In this document: positions 40,101 to 53,300 of the stretch, piece by piece
Layout of the letters: each line of letters opens with the position of its first letter
How positions within the stretch are numbered: the stretch's first letter is position 1
From: Acanthaster planci
Taxonomy: Eukaryota; Echinodermata; Asteroidea; Valvatida; Acanthasteridae
Direction: 5' to 3'
Assembly: GCF_001949145.1 (NCBI RefSeq)
Contig: NW_019091394.1
Span: 235,758 to 299,757 of the forward strand
DNA length: 64,000 bases
The notes under the pieces: generated by a model
Databases searched by the model: none
Told to the model about the DNA's origin: nothing
Seen by the model: the letters and a program-made list of their open reading frames with translations, nothing else
Program-made: the position numbers and the translations under genes

Positions 40101-41077
40101 CACTCAATCTCAGTTCAGACTCAAATTTTCTGGTGTCACATATTTCTTCCCATCTCATTTTCCAAACCTTGGCCTTGAATGCGAGAGCATAAATCAGTTT
40201 TAAACCCTGCAAAAGATGGTTACAAGGGTAAAACCCCACTGTAACTCACAGTGTTTGATGGGGACCAGTTCAGGGTTAGCTGGTGTCTTCAAAGTCCGAC
40301 TCACATCACCAATGGAAACTCTGCCATCTACAATTCAAAGGAATCCATTTATTATGATTAAGAGCAATTTTTGAATTTAAATCTCACACCTGTAGAAGTT
40401 ATATTTTTGTAGCAATTATGTTTTTAAAACAATTCTGGATTTGACTTAATGTTTTACGGTTTGAATTATGCATATTACATTCAAATCTCAATATACATGT
40501 ACCAGTATATTATTACTTGTAATCTCACCATGAAAAAAGCAACTGCTTCTTTTAAATTATTGTTCTATATAAGACCCCAATAAACCTGTTCGGCGTTCAC
40601 AATGCATTATGGGTTTGAATGAAAAACAAGCAATGTATTTTATGCAGAACCCTATGGAAAAAGTGTACCTGCAAAACGTGTTATCTGTTTCCATTTTATT
40701 ACATAAGGGTCTTTTCCTACAATATCAACCAGACAAAATGACATTTCTAGGATTTATCAAGTCAAATTAATTTGTTGATCAAGTAAGTTCAATTACTCCT
40801 ACTTCTAAATAAACGACAGCCTAGATAGTATTCCAGATGTATCAATACATGGCTCAACTGACTAATTCCTAAGTAGGCCTAGGCCTACATGCTGAACCTT
40901 TCACTTGGTTTGGATATGGTGTAAACTGACCAACTCACCTGACGAGTAGCTGGCGCAGAGAAGGGGCGAGATTCTAGCAGTCCCACCGGACGGCGATGAG
41001 GCCAACACGCCGCCAAGATGCCGCAAGCGACGGAGTGATTTCTCCGCGCTCATACTGGCAATTCTGAGGCCCAGCAT
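22144..41077 (-). CDS. VWA8: von Willebrand factor A domain-containing protein 8
   Basis: Forty-four coding exons with GT-AG borders and consistent phases sum to 5715 nt, 1904 aa, against 1905 aa in human. The start is the ATG at 41077, opening a basic, acid-poor presequence; VWA8 is a mitochondrial AAA+ protein in vertebrates. Three AAA+ modules are visible. The first has a degenerate P-loop (GPPGPLRR, residues 102-109). The second has GPKGCGKS (440-447). The third has GNQGVGKNK (773-781) and Walker [10 protein letters not shown] near 840. A long linker with a WD-like strand (TVRVWETG) follows, then a VWA domain with an intact MIDAS DVSGS at 1719-1723. The exact role is unsettled; by domain logic it couples ATP-driven remodelling to a metal-dependent adhesion site. 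The gene is complete. Exon coordinates are in the four block entries. Confidence 0.96.
23934..24026. repeat. 31-bp minisatellite, three copies
   Basis: The unit GGGCAGGAGGATGCAGACAG plus CAGCAAGAG and extra Gs repeats three times at an exact 31-bp period, with one base change in the last copy. It lies in VWA8 intron 38, starting about 5 bp from the acceptor of exon 39, and so supplies its polypyrimidine tract on the - strand. Confidence 0.9.
26755..26880. mobile_element. MITE-like inverted-repeat element
   Basis: The left end TAGGGCTGTATCTGAG and right end (reverse complement TAGACCGTGTCGGAAA) are related, and both continue to a shared TCTAGAGCT core about 25-30 bp in. The interior is short and non-coding. 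It sits in VWA8 intron 30. No transposase is present, so it would be non-autonomous; the superfamily is not assigned. Confidence 0.55.
28890..30399 (-). other. VWA8 intron 26 (1.5 kb)
   Basis: Apart from the CACCTAGG-type repeat array at its 5' end (30145-30405) I see only AT-rich sequence. Open frames up to 105 codons on the - strand have no recognisable motifs. Confidence 0.5.
30145..30405. repeat. Degenerate CTTTGCACCTAGGCC repeat array at a splice donor
   Basis: About a dozen imperfect copies of TTTGCACCTAGGCCTTACTC are strung out at irregular spacing, at least one of them inverted near 30215. The array ends across the exon 26/intron 26 border of VWA8, and its units contain the donor-like string (AAAGAGTAAG on the - strand). 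Confidence 0.8.
30400..33166 (-). other. VWA8: VWA8 exons 21-26 (AAA+ module 3)
   Basis: Exons: 33166-33018, 32889-32814, 32334-32199, 31796-31674, 31118-30913, 30551-30400 (residues 753-1032). This is the most conserved module, with Walker A in exon 21, Walker B in exon 23 and [14 protein letters not shown] in exon 24. The donor of exon 26 lies inside a minisatellite. Confidence 0.93.
31328..31473. mobile_element. Pogo/Tigger-like MITE
   Basis: A 146-bp element begins CAGTCGAACCTCATTAA and ends TTAACGAGGTTCGACTG, a 17-bp terminal inverted repeat with one mismatch. CAGT-x-GAACCTCGTTA ends are typical of pogo/Tigger-related Tc1-mariner elements. The interior is AT-rich and non-coding. A clean TA target duplication is not visible. 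It lies in VWA8 intron 24. Confidence 0.7.
33327..36476 (-). other. VWA8: VWA8 exons 13-20 (AAA+ module 2)
   Basis: Exons: 36476-36399, 35995-35835, 35618-35505, 35115-34947, 34395-34318, 34185-34070, 33737-33631, 33433-33327 (residues 443-752). The canonical Walker A is split by the intron between exons 12 and 13 (GPK/GCGKS). Exon 13 uses a slightly unusual donor, GTTGAC. Exon 16 carries [20 protein letters not shown], strongly conserved in the family. Confidence 0.93.
36655..36905 (+). mobile_element. tRNA-derived SINE
   Basis: A pol III A box (TGGTACAGTGG, 36665-36675) and a perfect B box (GGTTCGAATCC, 36705-36715) are spaced as in a tRNA, followed by about 190 bp of unrelated body. The tRNA part cannot fold as a functional tRNA because the acceptor stem does not close. 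It sits in VWA8 intron 12 in the opposite orientation to the gene. The right border is approximate. Confidence 0.7.
36954..41077 (-). other. VWA8: VWA8 exons 1-12 (presequence and AAA+ module 1)
   Basis: Exons in transcription order: 41077-40939, 40327-40250, 39885-39830, 39613-39539, 39295-39185, 39071-38904, 38455-38291, 38191-38142, 37992-37884, 37645-37541, 37405-37271, 37088-36954 (residues 1-442). The P-loop here is degenerate, as in the human protein. Exon 6 carries [20 protein letters not shown], almost unchanged from vertebrates. Introns up to about 610 bp hold nothing recognisable apart from homopolymer runs. Confidence 0.93.
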
Positions 41078-41387
41078 GAATCCTGAAGTCTTTCCGGTGT
41101 CACCTATGACACAGTTTTACCATATCTGTATTTTATGTTTGCATTGAAAAGTGCGTTATCACAAAAAATACAGTTGAAACCGACATGCACTTCAACCCGT
41201 ACAGTACCGTTTCAGCAGGGTTATGTGATGGCCCGTACTCGACTCGTACTCTCATGGTCCACTAATTGCATATACTGCCCTCTTTTGACAAAAAATGCCA
41301 ATTTAAATCGACTTCACCAATAAAAACTTTTACATGAAATTGAAATACCGCCCTCTGTTGGACTTTTTAACTTAAATACCAGGCAAA
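41078..41387. promoter_or_regulatory. Divergent VWA8/NT5DC promoter
   Basis: Only 310 bp separates the two start codons. On the VWA8 side an ACCGGAAA ETS-like site (reverse complement of 41091-41098) lies just upstream of the start. On the NT5DC side AAAATGGCGGC (41385-41395) overlaps the start codon and matches the YY1 consensus AAnATGGCGGC. There is no clear TATA box. ETS and YY1 sites are typical of promoters of nuclear genes for mitochondrial proteins. Confidence 0.6.
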
Positions 41388-44300
41388 ATGGCGGCTGTCT
41401 TGAAGCATTTCACAAGGCGCAGATTTTGCATCGCCTCAACAAGGCATTTACGGAGATTTTCTTGCGCTCTTGGGCAAAGGCATATGCGACAGCTGTGTAC
41501 ATCTGTAACGGATGACGCTGTAGGGAAAGTAATCACAGATTCAGAACTATGGAATGAGTATAACACAACGAAAGCCTACTGTGAACAATTTGGTAGGGCC
41601 TGCTGTGTGAACTTTTCATCTGAATCATGTTTTTATATTTGTTGACGTCTTGAATCAATAGTGCTGTTGGGCGCAATCGATTAATCCGCGCAGTCTTTGA
41701 GCAAAATGACTGTTGTATTGCATAATTTGTCAATTTTGCCATCAGCCTATTGTAGCTATCACAAAGCGGAAGGGTTCAGGATAGGCCTAATGACACTTCT
41801 GCACGCACGCTAATTTTGCAAATTTCTTTGAGCCACTGTATCAGTATGTCATGGTGTGTCCTACACACCTTACATCATTTTTCGCAAAGTCTTTACAAAA
41901 TGATGACAAAGTGTTTGAAATTTGTGATTCCAGTCAACATACTTACATCTCGATCAAATATTGATTTGAGATGAGTTTTCTAGGGCACTGATTTTCCTTG
42001 GTTGTCTGTTGGCATTGTTTTGAGGCACTGACACAGCATATCAAAGAGGCTTGGTTGGGTCTGTTTGGAACTTCAGTGAACTTCATAATATTTCATCTGG
42101 CCTAATTTTACCACTTTTTATCCATGATAATTTTTTTGTACTTGTTTCATATTTGCTTAGCTATAGTCAACAATATTTTTCCCATTGAAAGATATTGTGA
42201 ATGTGATGTCTTCACTTAGTATTTTTCAGGGAAATCACTGGATCAGTTGGATTTTGTGTATCATCAGTATCCGAGAATTTGCCCTGTTCTAATTCTCATC
42301 AACTATTTACTCTAAACATGGCCTGAAATAAATTTATGTCGGTCATTTTCGCTACACAGTCTTTCTATTAACCTGTTGTGTCTGAGGCCTTTGTCAATGA
42401 TCGTCCTCTTGCAGCCACAAATCACTGCATCAACGTGGAGCCCAAGACCGTCTTTGCCAACAATGAAGTTGACCTGTCAGACATTGAAGTGTATGGTTTT
42501 GACTATGACTACACCCTGGCTTGCTACACTGACCACCTACATTACCTCATCTATAACCAGGCAGTTGAAAACCTAGTGGAGAGAAAAATGGTTGGTATGA
42601 TTCTAAATGCATTCATACTATACTCCTTTGTTGCCTTGTAAACTGCGTATCATTCATAACGTTTTTCTGGTATTTCATTTTCATATGTGTATTGTTGTTT
42701 CTCTGTTTTTTTTGGCTCCTCCAGTTTCCCTCAGGAATAGCAAATATGGAGTACTCACCACACTTTGCCATAAGAGGGTTACACTTCGACACCAGAAAGG
42801 TAGTCTTTATGACTGCGTCAAGCAGCTTATCAACTTTTGGATGGCTTTTCACAGATGACCAAAATGCTTCCTTTTCACTAAAAGCCAAGTTATGTTGTGT
42901 CATTTTAGTTTGAATGATTTGGGGTTCTGAACTTCTTTTTGTCAAATTTTGATATTGATTGCAAGTCAGCTCACTGACTTTTTAGCGAAAATTTCTATTA
43001 CTTTGGTTTCTTTTGTTGCCTAGGGTTACCTAATGAAGATTGATGCATTTCAACACATCCAGTTGGGGACAGTTTACAGGTAAATTATTGGCGAATTGTA
43101 CATCATTTTTGAATTCAACAATCCAGGTAATTTTACTGCAAAAAGAACAGAAAACCGCACGATCTCTGCTTCATCTCTGACGATTATTTGATTCTGGTGA
43201 ATAAAGACATGCAACCCGGGGTCGAAAATAAACCTTTGCCTTGGCACGTCATCTGAAGCGGAACCTCTGACTTGGCTCAAGCGGTCGGCATTTTTATTTG
43301 TTGCATATGCCTCTGTTAAACTGAAAGAAAAAAAATGAATGATTTCGGTGGGGCCAAGTTGAAGTGGGGTGATGTGGTGATAGGGCAAAGTGGTTAAGGG
43401 TGAAGTGACCGACACCGTTCACCATCGTGTGGTAGTGTAAGAAGCCAAAGTCATAGCTTTGAAATGCCTGATTTGGACATGGCCTGTTCCTCACGTACTA
43501 GCAATTGTATGCAATAGTGTTGCAAATGTGATGCATTGTTTTGTTGATCATAGGGGCAAACAGCCAGTCAGCGATGAGGAAGTGAGTGCGAGTTACCGAG
43601 GAACTCACATCCCCGAGAGTTTGCTGACACAGGGGCCTATGGTGAGCATTTTCATGACATCCTCCATCTTTTTGCTGTTAGCCACACCCCTGTGTAACAC
43701 CAGCTGTTGATAAATACTTGCCTATCAAGACCCCATTAGGAATAATTCATCATTTCAACAACAGCTCAAAGCCAACTTTTCTTTGAGATACCTTTCTGTC
43801 TTGCAAATTTGCTAACCCCAATCTGCCTTTTTTTATTGCAGAGTCACCCAATCAAACAGCTGATGGATCTTTTTGCAATACCAGAGATGGCCCTGCTGGC
43901 CAACGTAGCCGAGGTGAGTCAACACCAGGGGGCGCTCTTCCTTCACCCCCTCCACCCCTATCTAGATCAGCGGAGTCAAGCTATTATCCTGTGATAACCA
44001 TAAGACAAACTTTGTGCCTTTGCAACCTTGTTGGAGTTGGGCATGTGATCGCCGATTGTCGCGGACACAATGTTGTCCAAGAAGGAAGTTGAAGATTTTG
44101 TTGATTTATTTCTTGTTGATGCAAGGTCTTAAATGTAAACTGAATTGTCTTTGTAACAATCATGCGGCAAGGCACTTTGAATAATGTACTCCATAATTCT
44201 AATTTTTTTCTCTCGGCAGTTTTTGACAGAAAACGAGATAGATTATGATCCGGAGTACCTATTCACGGATATTCACGTAAGTAAATGATCATATCTACTG

Positions 44301-47300
44301 TTGAGTGCAAAGCTTTTCCATTGCTGTTAGGTAACTGGTTGGCAGGTATTTTTGTCGGAGTGACTGAGAATTAAATATTCACTTGAGTATGTATCATGAC
44401 GTCTGTTGTCTACATTTCATTGATTACGTTCAGACATTTTTTGAAGCAAAAATTACAGCCCAACCCCATTTCTGTACTTACCAATTGTAGAATGCCGTCA
44501 AAGAGGTCCACACCTCAGGAATTATGCACAAAAAAGTCGTCGGGAACGTTGGTGAGTAGCACACTTATAAAGATATATTTTAATCGAACCCTGCGTTTGC
44601 TCCAGATTAAAAGATTCACCCCGCAGTCCTGGTTGTGACTTGCATGAAACAGTGAAAATGCTCTTTGTGTTATTAAAAAATTAGGGAAATTGTATTGTTA
44701 AAAATGTTAGTAAAGGCCAATTACGCGATCATGAATTTGATTAAATGAGATACCTTTTAAAGCATTTCTCAATTGATAATTTCTGTTTAACACAGAATAT
44801 TTCAAAATTGTTCCATTTCAGGAAAGTATTTGGAGACGGGGACCGGAATTCCAGAGTACATCAAGACATTACACGATGCAGGAAAGCAGCTCTTTCTGAT
44901 GACAAACAGCCAGTTCAACTTTGTGTAAGTTGACCAGTTCTCGCTGGAGCTTTTGAGAATCTGCATCCCTCAAGTAACCTGTAAGCCTTTTTTCCCTGAC
45001 CTTGTGGCTGCTCACCTGGTTAAAGCAAAGTGGCTCCAAAACATTGCTCACATTTTTGGATCTCATCATATTGGTTAGGCTTGCATCAAGTCAGTAGCGA
45101 TTCCAGTGAAGTTTAAGAAATGACAGGAATGAGCTGAAATTGACAGTCTTGATTTTTTCCCATCACCCACCCACAGAGATGAAGGCATGAAGTTCTTACT
45201 AGGTCCCGACTGGATCGATCTGTTTGATGTTATCATCACGCAAGCACGGAAGCCTCTCTTCTTCCATGACACGACAAGGTAACCTGTCCCAACTTGTTTG
45301 ACTGTCACAACCGAGCATACGCACACTTAGTTGAGAGCAGACCTTTTATTCTTTAATGCGTTTTCTTGTTTGAAACAATCGTATCCACAACACAGACTTA
45401 CTTTACCTCAAGATATCCTTGCTGGCTTTCTTTTTAGCTGCTAACGAGTAAATTAATTTGAAAAAGCATCTGCTTTCTAGAGATGCAGATTTCAAAGAGC
45501 TTTTCCGCCTCCAAATTGTTACTGTCTCTTCCCAACCATGGCAGACCTTTTCGCTTCATCTACCGAAAGACTGGCATGCCGTCATGGGCCCGTGTCACTA
45601 AATTGAGGAAAGGCAAAATCTACCTTCAGGTGAGGATACATGGAGTGCGAGGGTGGGGTCAGCAGAAATCTGCTACAGCGCCCTCTGGGGAGACTGGTGT
45701 GTCAGAAAATGTCAGAGTGGGATAATTTGTTAGCATTGCTTGTGGATAAATATTCTTTCTTTTGAAGAAGTTGAGGACTCCATTTGGTTCCAATAGCTTA
45801 AGAGGGGAGGCTCTACCCCTGTGAGAGAAAAGCTTCCAAAGCTTCGATTGTATTGACATTTTATCTTCAGATTCTGCTATGCCAATTATTTGTGGAGCTT
45901 GCCTGCAACAGAAATTTGGGCATTCAGCCCCTCATATGGATTTCTTCTGAAGCCCTTGAGTTATCAAAATATTGACATCTTTGTGGGTAGGCCGTGTTAG
46001 TTTCTAAAAATGGCAAAACTTATGTCTGTGAGCAGCTTACCAAGGGGCGTACAATTCCACCTTTTGTGAGCCAAAAAACTCGAAGTTAGTTAGTAGCCCA
46101 CTTTGACTTCAAGCAACACGTCCACGTGGAAGAATATCGCATCACGATTACAATAAAATCATGGCATTGGCTTAACTGAATCCAATTTCTCTGTCTGCAG
46201 GGAAATATGGAACAGTTTAAAGAATTAACTCAGTGGGATCCGTCCACGGTACTGTATTTCGGCGACCACGTCTACAGTGACCTCGTTGACCCTTGTCTGA
46301 AGAATGGATGGAGGACGGGGGGTGTCATCCCTGAACTTGACGTGAGTAAATCTGTCTCAAGTTTTGGTAGCTGTAGTTTGAAATTTAGTACAGATTAGTT
46401 GTGTGTGTGGGTTCAAAGGATGGCTTGCTTTACGTGGTCATGATGTTCCATACATGCCGCACACACCTACAGGTTGGCATATGTTTGGGAGCTTATACTA
46501 CCAATTTCTGTTTGAACGTTTTGTACATTTTTTGAGTAGCCGCTGAGGTCGAATTGAAGTGAATGGATTTGAAAAACAAAATGAAACTAACAAGGGCTTT
46601 TCAATCCTTTTATTCACTGTGACACAGTCTTTCCAAATCCACTGAGAGGTTTTTAAGGATTTTGTAGAATTAAGGAAAGGAGAGCCCAGCCAATAATACT
46701 TGACATGAGAGTTGACGCCCCTCTATACTTTACATGAGAGTTGATGCCCCTCTAAAGTGTCAAGTGGAAAGAACGTTCCTTGGTTTCCTGCAGAATGGTG
46801 ATTTTTTGTGGTTCTGGAATACTTTTAAATGATACACAAAGAGTTACAGTGAAAGTGAGGAAGACTTCTAGCGTTGTCTGTAATTTCCTTGTGCTTTAAA
46901 AATCCATGTCCGTGACATGAGGGTTATGCACGTGTTATTTCTATGGTGACGCATAGCCGAACTTTGTCATACAAGTTGGTTCAGTTGATGGATCATTTAA
47001 AGAGGTACCAGTAAATTGAAGGGCATTTCTGTCGTGATCTCCATCAAATAGATTAATTCCTTTTGGTCAAACTGATCAACCACCTGCATTTTGTATATCA
47101 CCTGCCCAGTCCCTCCATGTGGGCCCATATCTTGCATTGATAGAAGTGTACAGAAAGGCAGTTAATATTGTATTGGAGTGGATAAGGGGTGTGCCTTCAC
47201 ATTCAAGTTTGTTCCTCTGCAAATATGACATGCAAGTTAGTCAGAGAGAGCACAGGTAATGAAAGTCTATCGAAATACCAGTCAGGTACTGTGTCATGTT

Positions 47301-50300
47301 ACACCGACCATCCTCGGCAAAAACTGCCTGAAATGGTCGGCCATTTGCATCATAGTTTTAAGGAAGCATTAGAAAACTTATAATTCACATAGCCTTGTGC
47401 TAATTTCAGATAAAGATGGATTTGTATTTGTGTTAAACAATTTGATCTCACTCGCAGATATGAAACAGACTGGGTTTCTGAAATCCCTCACAAACAATGC
47501 TCTTTCCCCTCATGACGAGATTCCGACACCCACCTCAAAAACTGTGGGTGACAGAATGACGCAGTGTGCAAGGCAAGACGCAGTAGAAGTTGGCGTCAGT
47601 AGGCAATCGCTCTGATGAGATTTCCTGTTGTTGGGGCATCTGAATGGGAGGGAAGTGGCCAGTTAGAGAATCAGGGAAGGGGGAAAGCATGACAGGTTAG
47701 AGGTCTGAGTCAGCTGGACTGTAGGGAGGAGAGCTGGTCAGCTGATAACGTATGATGTCAGGCCAGGGGTGTTTAACTCCCCCTCAACCCGTTACCCATA
47801 TACCCACAGGGAACAGACGTTGGAAATGGGTTTAAGGTGGCACCACCAGATTCTTTCTGGCTCCATTTCCCCCTTCCAGCCTCCTTTTTAGCTAGCAATA
47901 TGCATTTATTTCTTTTTAAATCTAGTCTTTGGAAATGGATGATTATTTTGCCACCCCCAAGAGTGCCCTCCAAACCTTTGGGTTTATCAGCAACAGAAAT
48001 TACTTCATTACACAAATTTATTCAACATTTGACGAAGTCCTTTGAACAAAAATTGTACAACTGCACCTAATTGGGCCTTCCCCCCAAAAAAATAATAATA
48101 AAGTGCCTAACTACAACAAGTATTTAAACGACAAATTTGAAACTGTCAACTGTGTCACATTCTTTAGTCAAAGCAGTCTTGTGTCAATTGAAAGAAACAT
48201 GTTCGTACATGTGACTTTCAATGTCTGGGTTGCCATTGTGCATAAATTCTAAGTTAAACATTAAATCCTGTCCTTCACTTGCCATGCACCATTCTGTGGC
48301 ATGCGTGGGACATTTATTGTCTGTGCAATGTTTGGCCAAACTTTGGTAGCTGTTTACTCTGCACTTGAACTGTCGTAACTTTTTTCTGGTCTCTTCCACC
48401 TCCCAGTAATAGGCAAGAGTGCTATCTATTTATCTTCAGTGCACAACTGATTAATAGTTTGCATTGTTCCTTAGAAATCACACCACTATAATGTCCCTCC
48501 CCTTCCAGCCGAAAGATTTTGGGCAGCAAATGAAATTATGGCATTGGATAACACTGAATCAAATTCAAGGTTTCCAAGTTTCTACTTATAGCTTGGGAAA
48601 CATTAATTGAATATATAAACTTGATTGTCCAAGTGTTATTTTATCTGTTGACATTTTAAGGACGGAAGCGTTTCCTATCACTTTGTAAAATTTCCCTGAA
48701 AACTTATCAGTTTCTAAGTACAGTGTACGTGGAAAGGTGATTGTTGAAGTTGGAAAAATCTTTTCAGATGTGGGAAAATCCAGTTCAAAACATGTTGACC
48801 AAACTTCAGCAGAGTGCTAACAATAAATCCATTCCACATGGAATTCACTGTTTCAGGGGTAGTTTTGCTTTCATCCGAACAATGGCGTGATACTCGTGCC
48901 CAAGGCATGAGTGATAATGCCAACTGTGTTGAATTTCATTTATTTTCACCAAATCAGGATAATCACTTATGAAAATAAGTGGCCTTGATTACGACAAGTG
49001 ACTGGTCTCTGGACATGTTTTTATTGCGTTCCTCTATTTTGAGTGTGCCTAATTCATTCTCATTCCTCCAATTTCAACATGATCATTCTCACACGGGGGG
49101 GTAGTACTTATATCAATGTGAACCATTTTGAAAAGAACACACTGTGAAGTTTCTGATAACACGTTTGTGAAAATGCTCATTTAGTTCTGTTTTACGAGTG
49201 ACACAAAGGTAGGAAATCAACAATGTTAGAGAAACAATGATGAACTCCAAGTCAGAGAACTGTACCTGTTTTTATCCGAGGATTAAGTCTTATCATCAGT
49301 TATGATGTCTGATAGCAGACACTAATTCCATCATGCCACTCTATTTTAGGATCAAACCAGGAAGAAAGGTTGGACATCGATCACAAATAATCCCTATAGA
49401 CATTGTAACAATCCGCTAAACATACAATGCAAACTTACAACGATTTAGTAATCAATTTGCAAACAGCATGTTATTGTTAGAGTTATTTCTTTCATTCCAG
49501 AGATATTGCAGTAAGCAATAATTGTAAAGCCTTCTTATCTGCCAGGCAATGTCATATGTCTTACAAAGCTATGAAAGAAAAGATGCACAGATTTGTAAAA
49601 AAAAAAAACCCATTTGTATAAGTGCGTTTTCAGTTTATCAAGAACTCAGCACCGGCATAACATCATGCAGACTGAGTCAAGTTTCTCTCACTCCAAAACA
49701 TGGCGCAGTAATTATTGATTTATTTTCCTTTTGCTATTAAGTACACAACCCCTAAATCTCAAGTTTTATTGCTGAGACATTTTTCATGCTTCCATCACCC
49801 CTTTCCAAGAAAAGCTCTGAAGGGAAAACCCCGACCGCCACCACCCTTGGCCCATTATAAAGCTTGTCACAGAAGTAACCTGCCATTGGTTTTGTTTGGC
49901 TGGGCATGCTTTGCTGTAGGAGTGAAGGGTAAAACATGCCGTGGTATTAAGGCATTGTATGATAAACATGTGGTTAGTACATGTATGTTGTCAACAAGCA
50001 GACAGGCATAGACCTTGCTGTTAGTGCCCTCTACCATTCATGCTTTATGCGTATCACATTAAAAGAATTCACGCTCTTTGAATTTGTAAAATTATGTTTT
50101 GGTCGTGTTGTTTACAAAACTTGTCACCGCCTGCCATGGTTTTTTTTTTGTACGACAAAACGTGAAACATTAAAATATAATGCCAGGAGTGATTTACAGG
50201 TCATTGTAACTTTTATAATCAACTTTGAAATATGTTTGAATATATTTATTTTCTTAAACCATGAATTTCAAGCCGTGAGAATGAGAGAGAAGGGATGTAA

Positions 50301-53300
50301 ATAATTAAAACCGAGCCTTGTCCTGTTGCATCATGGAGGAAGGAATAGATCTGTTCCTTCCTCCTACGGCATTGAGACATTGTTAATACGGGGCATAATC
50401 TTTCTTAATCAGAACCATGGTGATGATGGACAGGTTCCTCAGCACTGTATCCAAATGTTTGGACCTTGCCAAATGTAACAGTAGGAACAGTAGCACTTTT
50501 GATAATAATGACATCATTGCCGATTCCCATGAGCATGTTTGATAATGTAGTTTAAGCCACACATGTACCCCTACAGTGATAATAAGCAAGCTTCCCAAGA
50601 GGCAGCTGTCCTCGTCCAGCCATCAGTAAGTTATTGTGTCACTGAGGGGAATGCACACATATATATGTATGTTAAGATTGATGCTGACAGTGACAACATC
50701 ATGAAGTTACTCTAGGTCATGACAATATCTGCAGTTTATGGATAATTTTCTGTACATAACCTTCGACGTGAAGTCAGATTCTCATGTCACTTTCTGTTGT
50801 GTGTAAACTGATGAACCTGAATACTAGTTTTGAAGTTTAAAAACAATCATGAAAGTTCCCATAAACTTCTCATGTGACTTAATTGATCAATATTTCAAAC
50901 CGATTTTGTGGAGGCCGGTACCAGACAGTTCGTACATGCATGATTTATGGTCAACACCATGCTGGTTATAACAGACCGGATGGAGATATGTCTCTGGGCA
51001 GCTCTGAGCAGATATGCAAAGCTGTTTTGTAGGTAACACCTGTTTGTGTCATAATGTGGATTGGAGAATTTCCGATTTTTGTGTGTGATGAAAGACCCTC
51101 CATATTTGACAGTATTGTAATTATTCATCAAGAATCCGTACCCCAACCATTGTTTGAAAGGATTCCAACGTGTGTTATATAAGAGAGTCAGTGCTCTCTA
51201 AAAGGGTAACAAATATCCGCTGGCCCCTCATCAGCTCTCCTTTCCATGTCTGGCTTGTGGATTAGTATGTTAAGTAGATCTGCGAATAACCTGGCAGGAA
51301 GGTAGGCTAGGAAACAGTAGGTTGCGTTGTTTGAAAGATGATTCTTTTCCCAGGGCTACTATAAATATCCAACCTCACCATGACCTTAAATCTGAGGGGT
51401 TCGAAAAACCCCTCAACCCCATGACTCCCTTGCCTTTCGTTCAAATCCCGCAAAACACAGATGAACGGGTGCCTGAACTCACGGAATATGTGCTTTTATC
51501 AAACAGAGACCACTAGGACCTGTGTTATGCATCATTTCCCCAGTTTGAGAACATCAACGGTATTAAAAAAGTGATGCATGCACGCGGGGCACAGCTACAC
51601 TTGTATGCATGCAACTCATGCGTTGTTAATGTACTGGTGAATGCACGGATGACCAATCAGGCCAGTCTGGTCGTGGCCCAAATAAGAATGGAGGCTGCTT
51701 GGCATTTAGGAGGCGGATTAGGAGTGATTATTATAAAATTTGCGTATCTGCACTGATGCACATGGGTATTTTTCATAGGAAGGTAGGGGCAGTTATCGAA
51801 AGTGGGATGCATGGAGGAACTTTTAAGTATAAAATACAAAATTGCTTTCTCAGCGAAGTTGCACAGTAGTTAAGTTACAAGAGCATGTACTTGACTTATA
51901 AGCGGCAAGGCATGCATTCAAATCTACGTAAATGCAGTTATGATTTTTTGGGGAATAGTTGGTTGGAAGATGTTTTTATAATAGGAAAGTAAAGCCCGAC
52001 ATTTACCTTCGAACCTTATTTTCTTTACTGAATAAATTTCCCCCAAATTGATCAAGCTTGCAGTTAACCACGCCCATATATGATAATTGCCCCTAACCCT
52101 CCTAGATAAAAAACACCTGACCGTAAGGTAATTATATTCTCCACACAGAAATAGATGCGCGAGTACCTGTGGGAAGAGTCCCGTTTTCGGACGTGATCCG
52201 ATTTGTGATCAGCAGCAAGTATTACATGGGCATAAGTGAAGTTGTCAGTGGAGGGATTGAGGGGGTTGTGGGGCGAGGGGGTTGTGGGTCAAGGAGGTTG
52301 TGGGTCGAGGGGGTTGTGGGTCAAGGGGGTCTCAGAACAACCTAAATCTGAGGTTACAGTGTACAAATTTAATAAGCAGCTAGCTTTCAGTATCTGGTTG
52401 GAAAAGCATGTACATATTTTCTCTATTTCCAGACTTCGGTTCTATATTAACCCTCTGCCCACTTAGTCGGCTGCTGAATCTGAAGGCCTAAGCCTTCAGT
52501 CATCATAAACCATTGTCTTTAAAACAACCTTAAAAATATTCTAGTTTTAAACGTGCCCTAGTCATGGGGGGGCAGTTCATCTAGCCCCAGAAATTTCAGC
52601 ACTTGGCATTATATCCCATGTGTCTTCAATGCAGAAATATTGTGTTGGATACATTCACAAGGTGTGTCTACTGGTCAGCAGAGCCTTCAGGTGTTGACAT
52701 TTTCTCCAGATCCCTATTCAGCATTAGGACATTTGCAACTAGTAAAGCGTCCAAGTTTTTTTCTGAACACAATCGATGAATTTTTTTTCTTGCACGTAGA
52801 AAAACAGATTTGTATGCCAAGATTTGGAAATGTATTGTTGGCTGTCGGATCAGGATGGAATCAAGGTCTTTTTGATTCCATTTCTAAGAGCAACAGGCAC
52901 GGATTTTGTGCAAGTTTCATTTCAATATTGAAGTTGTACAAGCACTGCTGTGGAGTCCCTCCATCAAAAATGTGCTCACATGACAGAAAGCAATATCTAA
53001 AGCCTGTGGACACGGCGGAAACACCAGCTTTTATTTCCTTTGACTAGCTCTCCACGGTTGGATGGGGCCAGGGCTTGGTAAACCAGCCTGCTTTTTTATT
53101 GGTCACAGAGAAGGCAGGTATCCATGGGGCTGTGCCATAAATAGTCTCCTGTGCAAGAGAATAGTGTATTTGCCAGCTGTGTTGCAAAATCTTGGACAAC
53201 TAATGGAAAACAAGTATTTGATCCACATGGAACCAATACAAGTCTGTATTAACATTGCGCCTCTGCTTTTAGGAATCTCTGCACGAACTAATCAATTATC

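Noticed and set aside
51850-51935. Second tRNA-derived SINE
   Set aside because: A-box-like and B-box-like words are present but too degenerate to support.
52640-53047. 135-codon open frame in NT5DC intron 12
   Set aside because: No domain motif, no splice context and no paired exon; probably chance.
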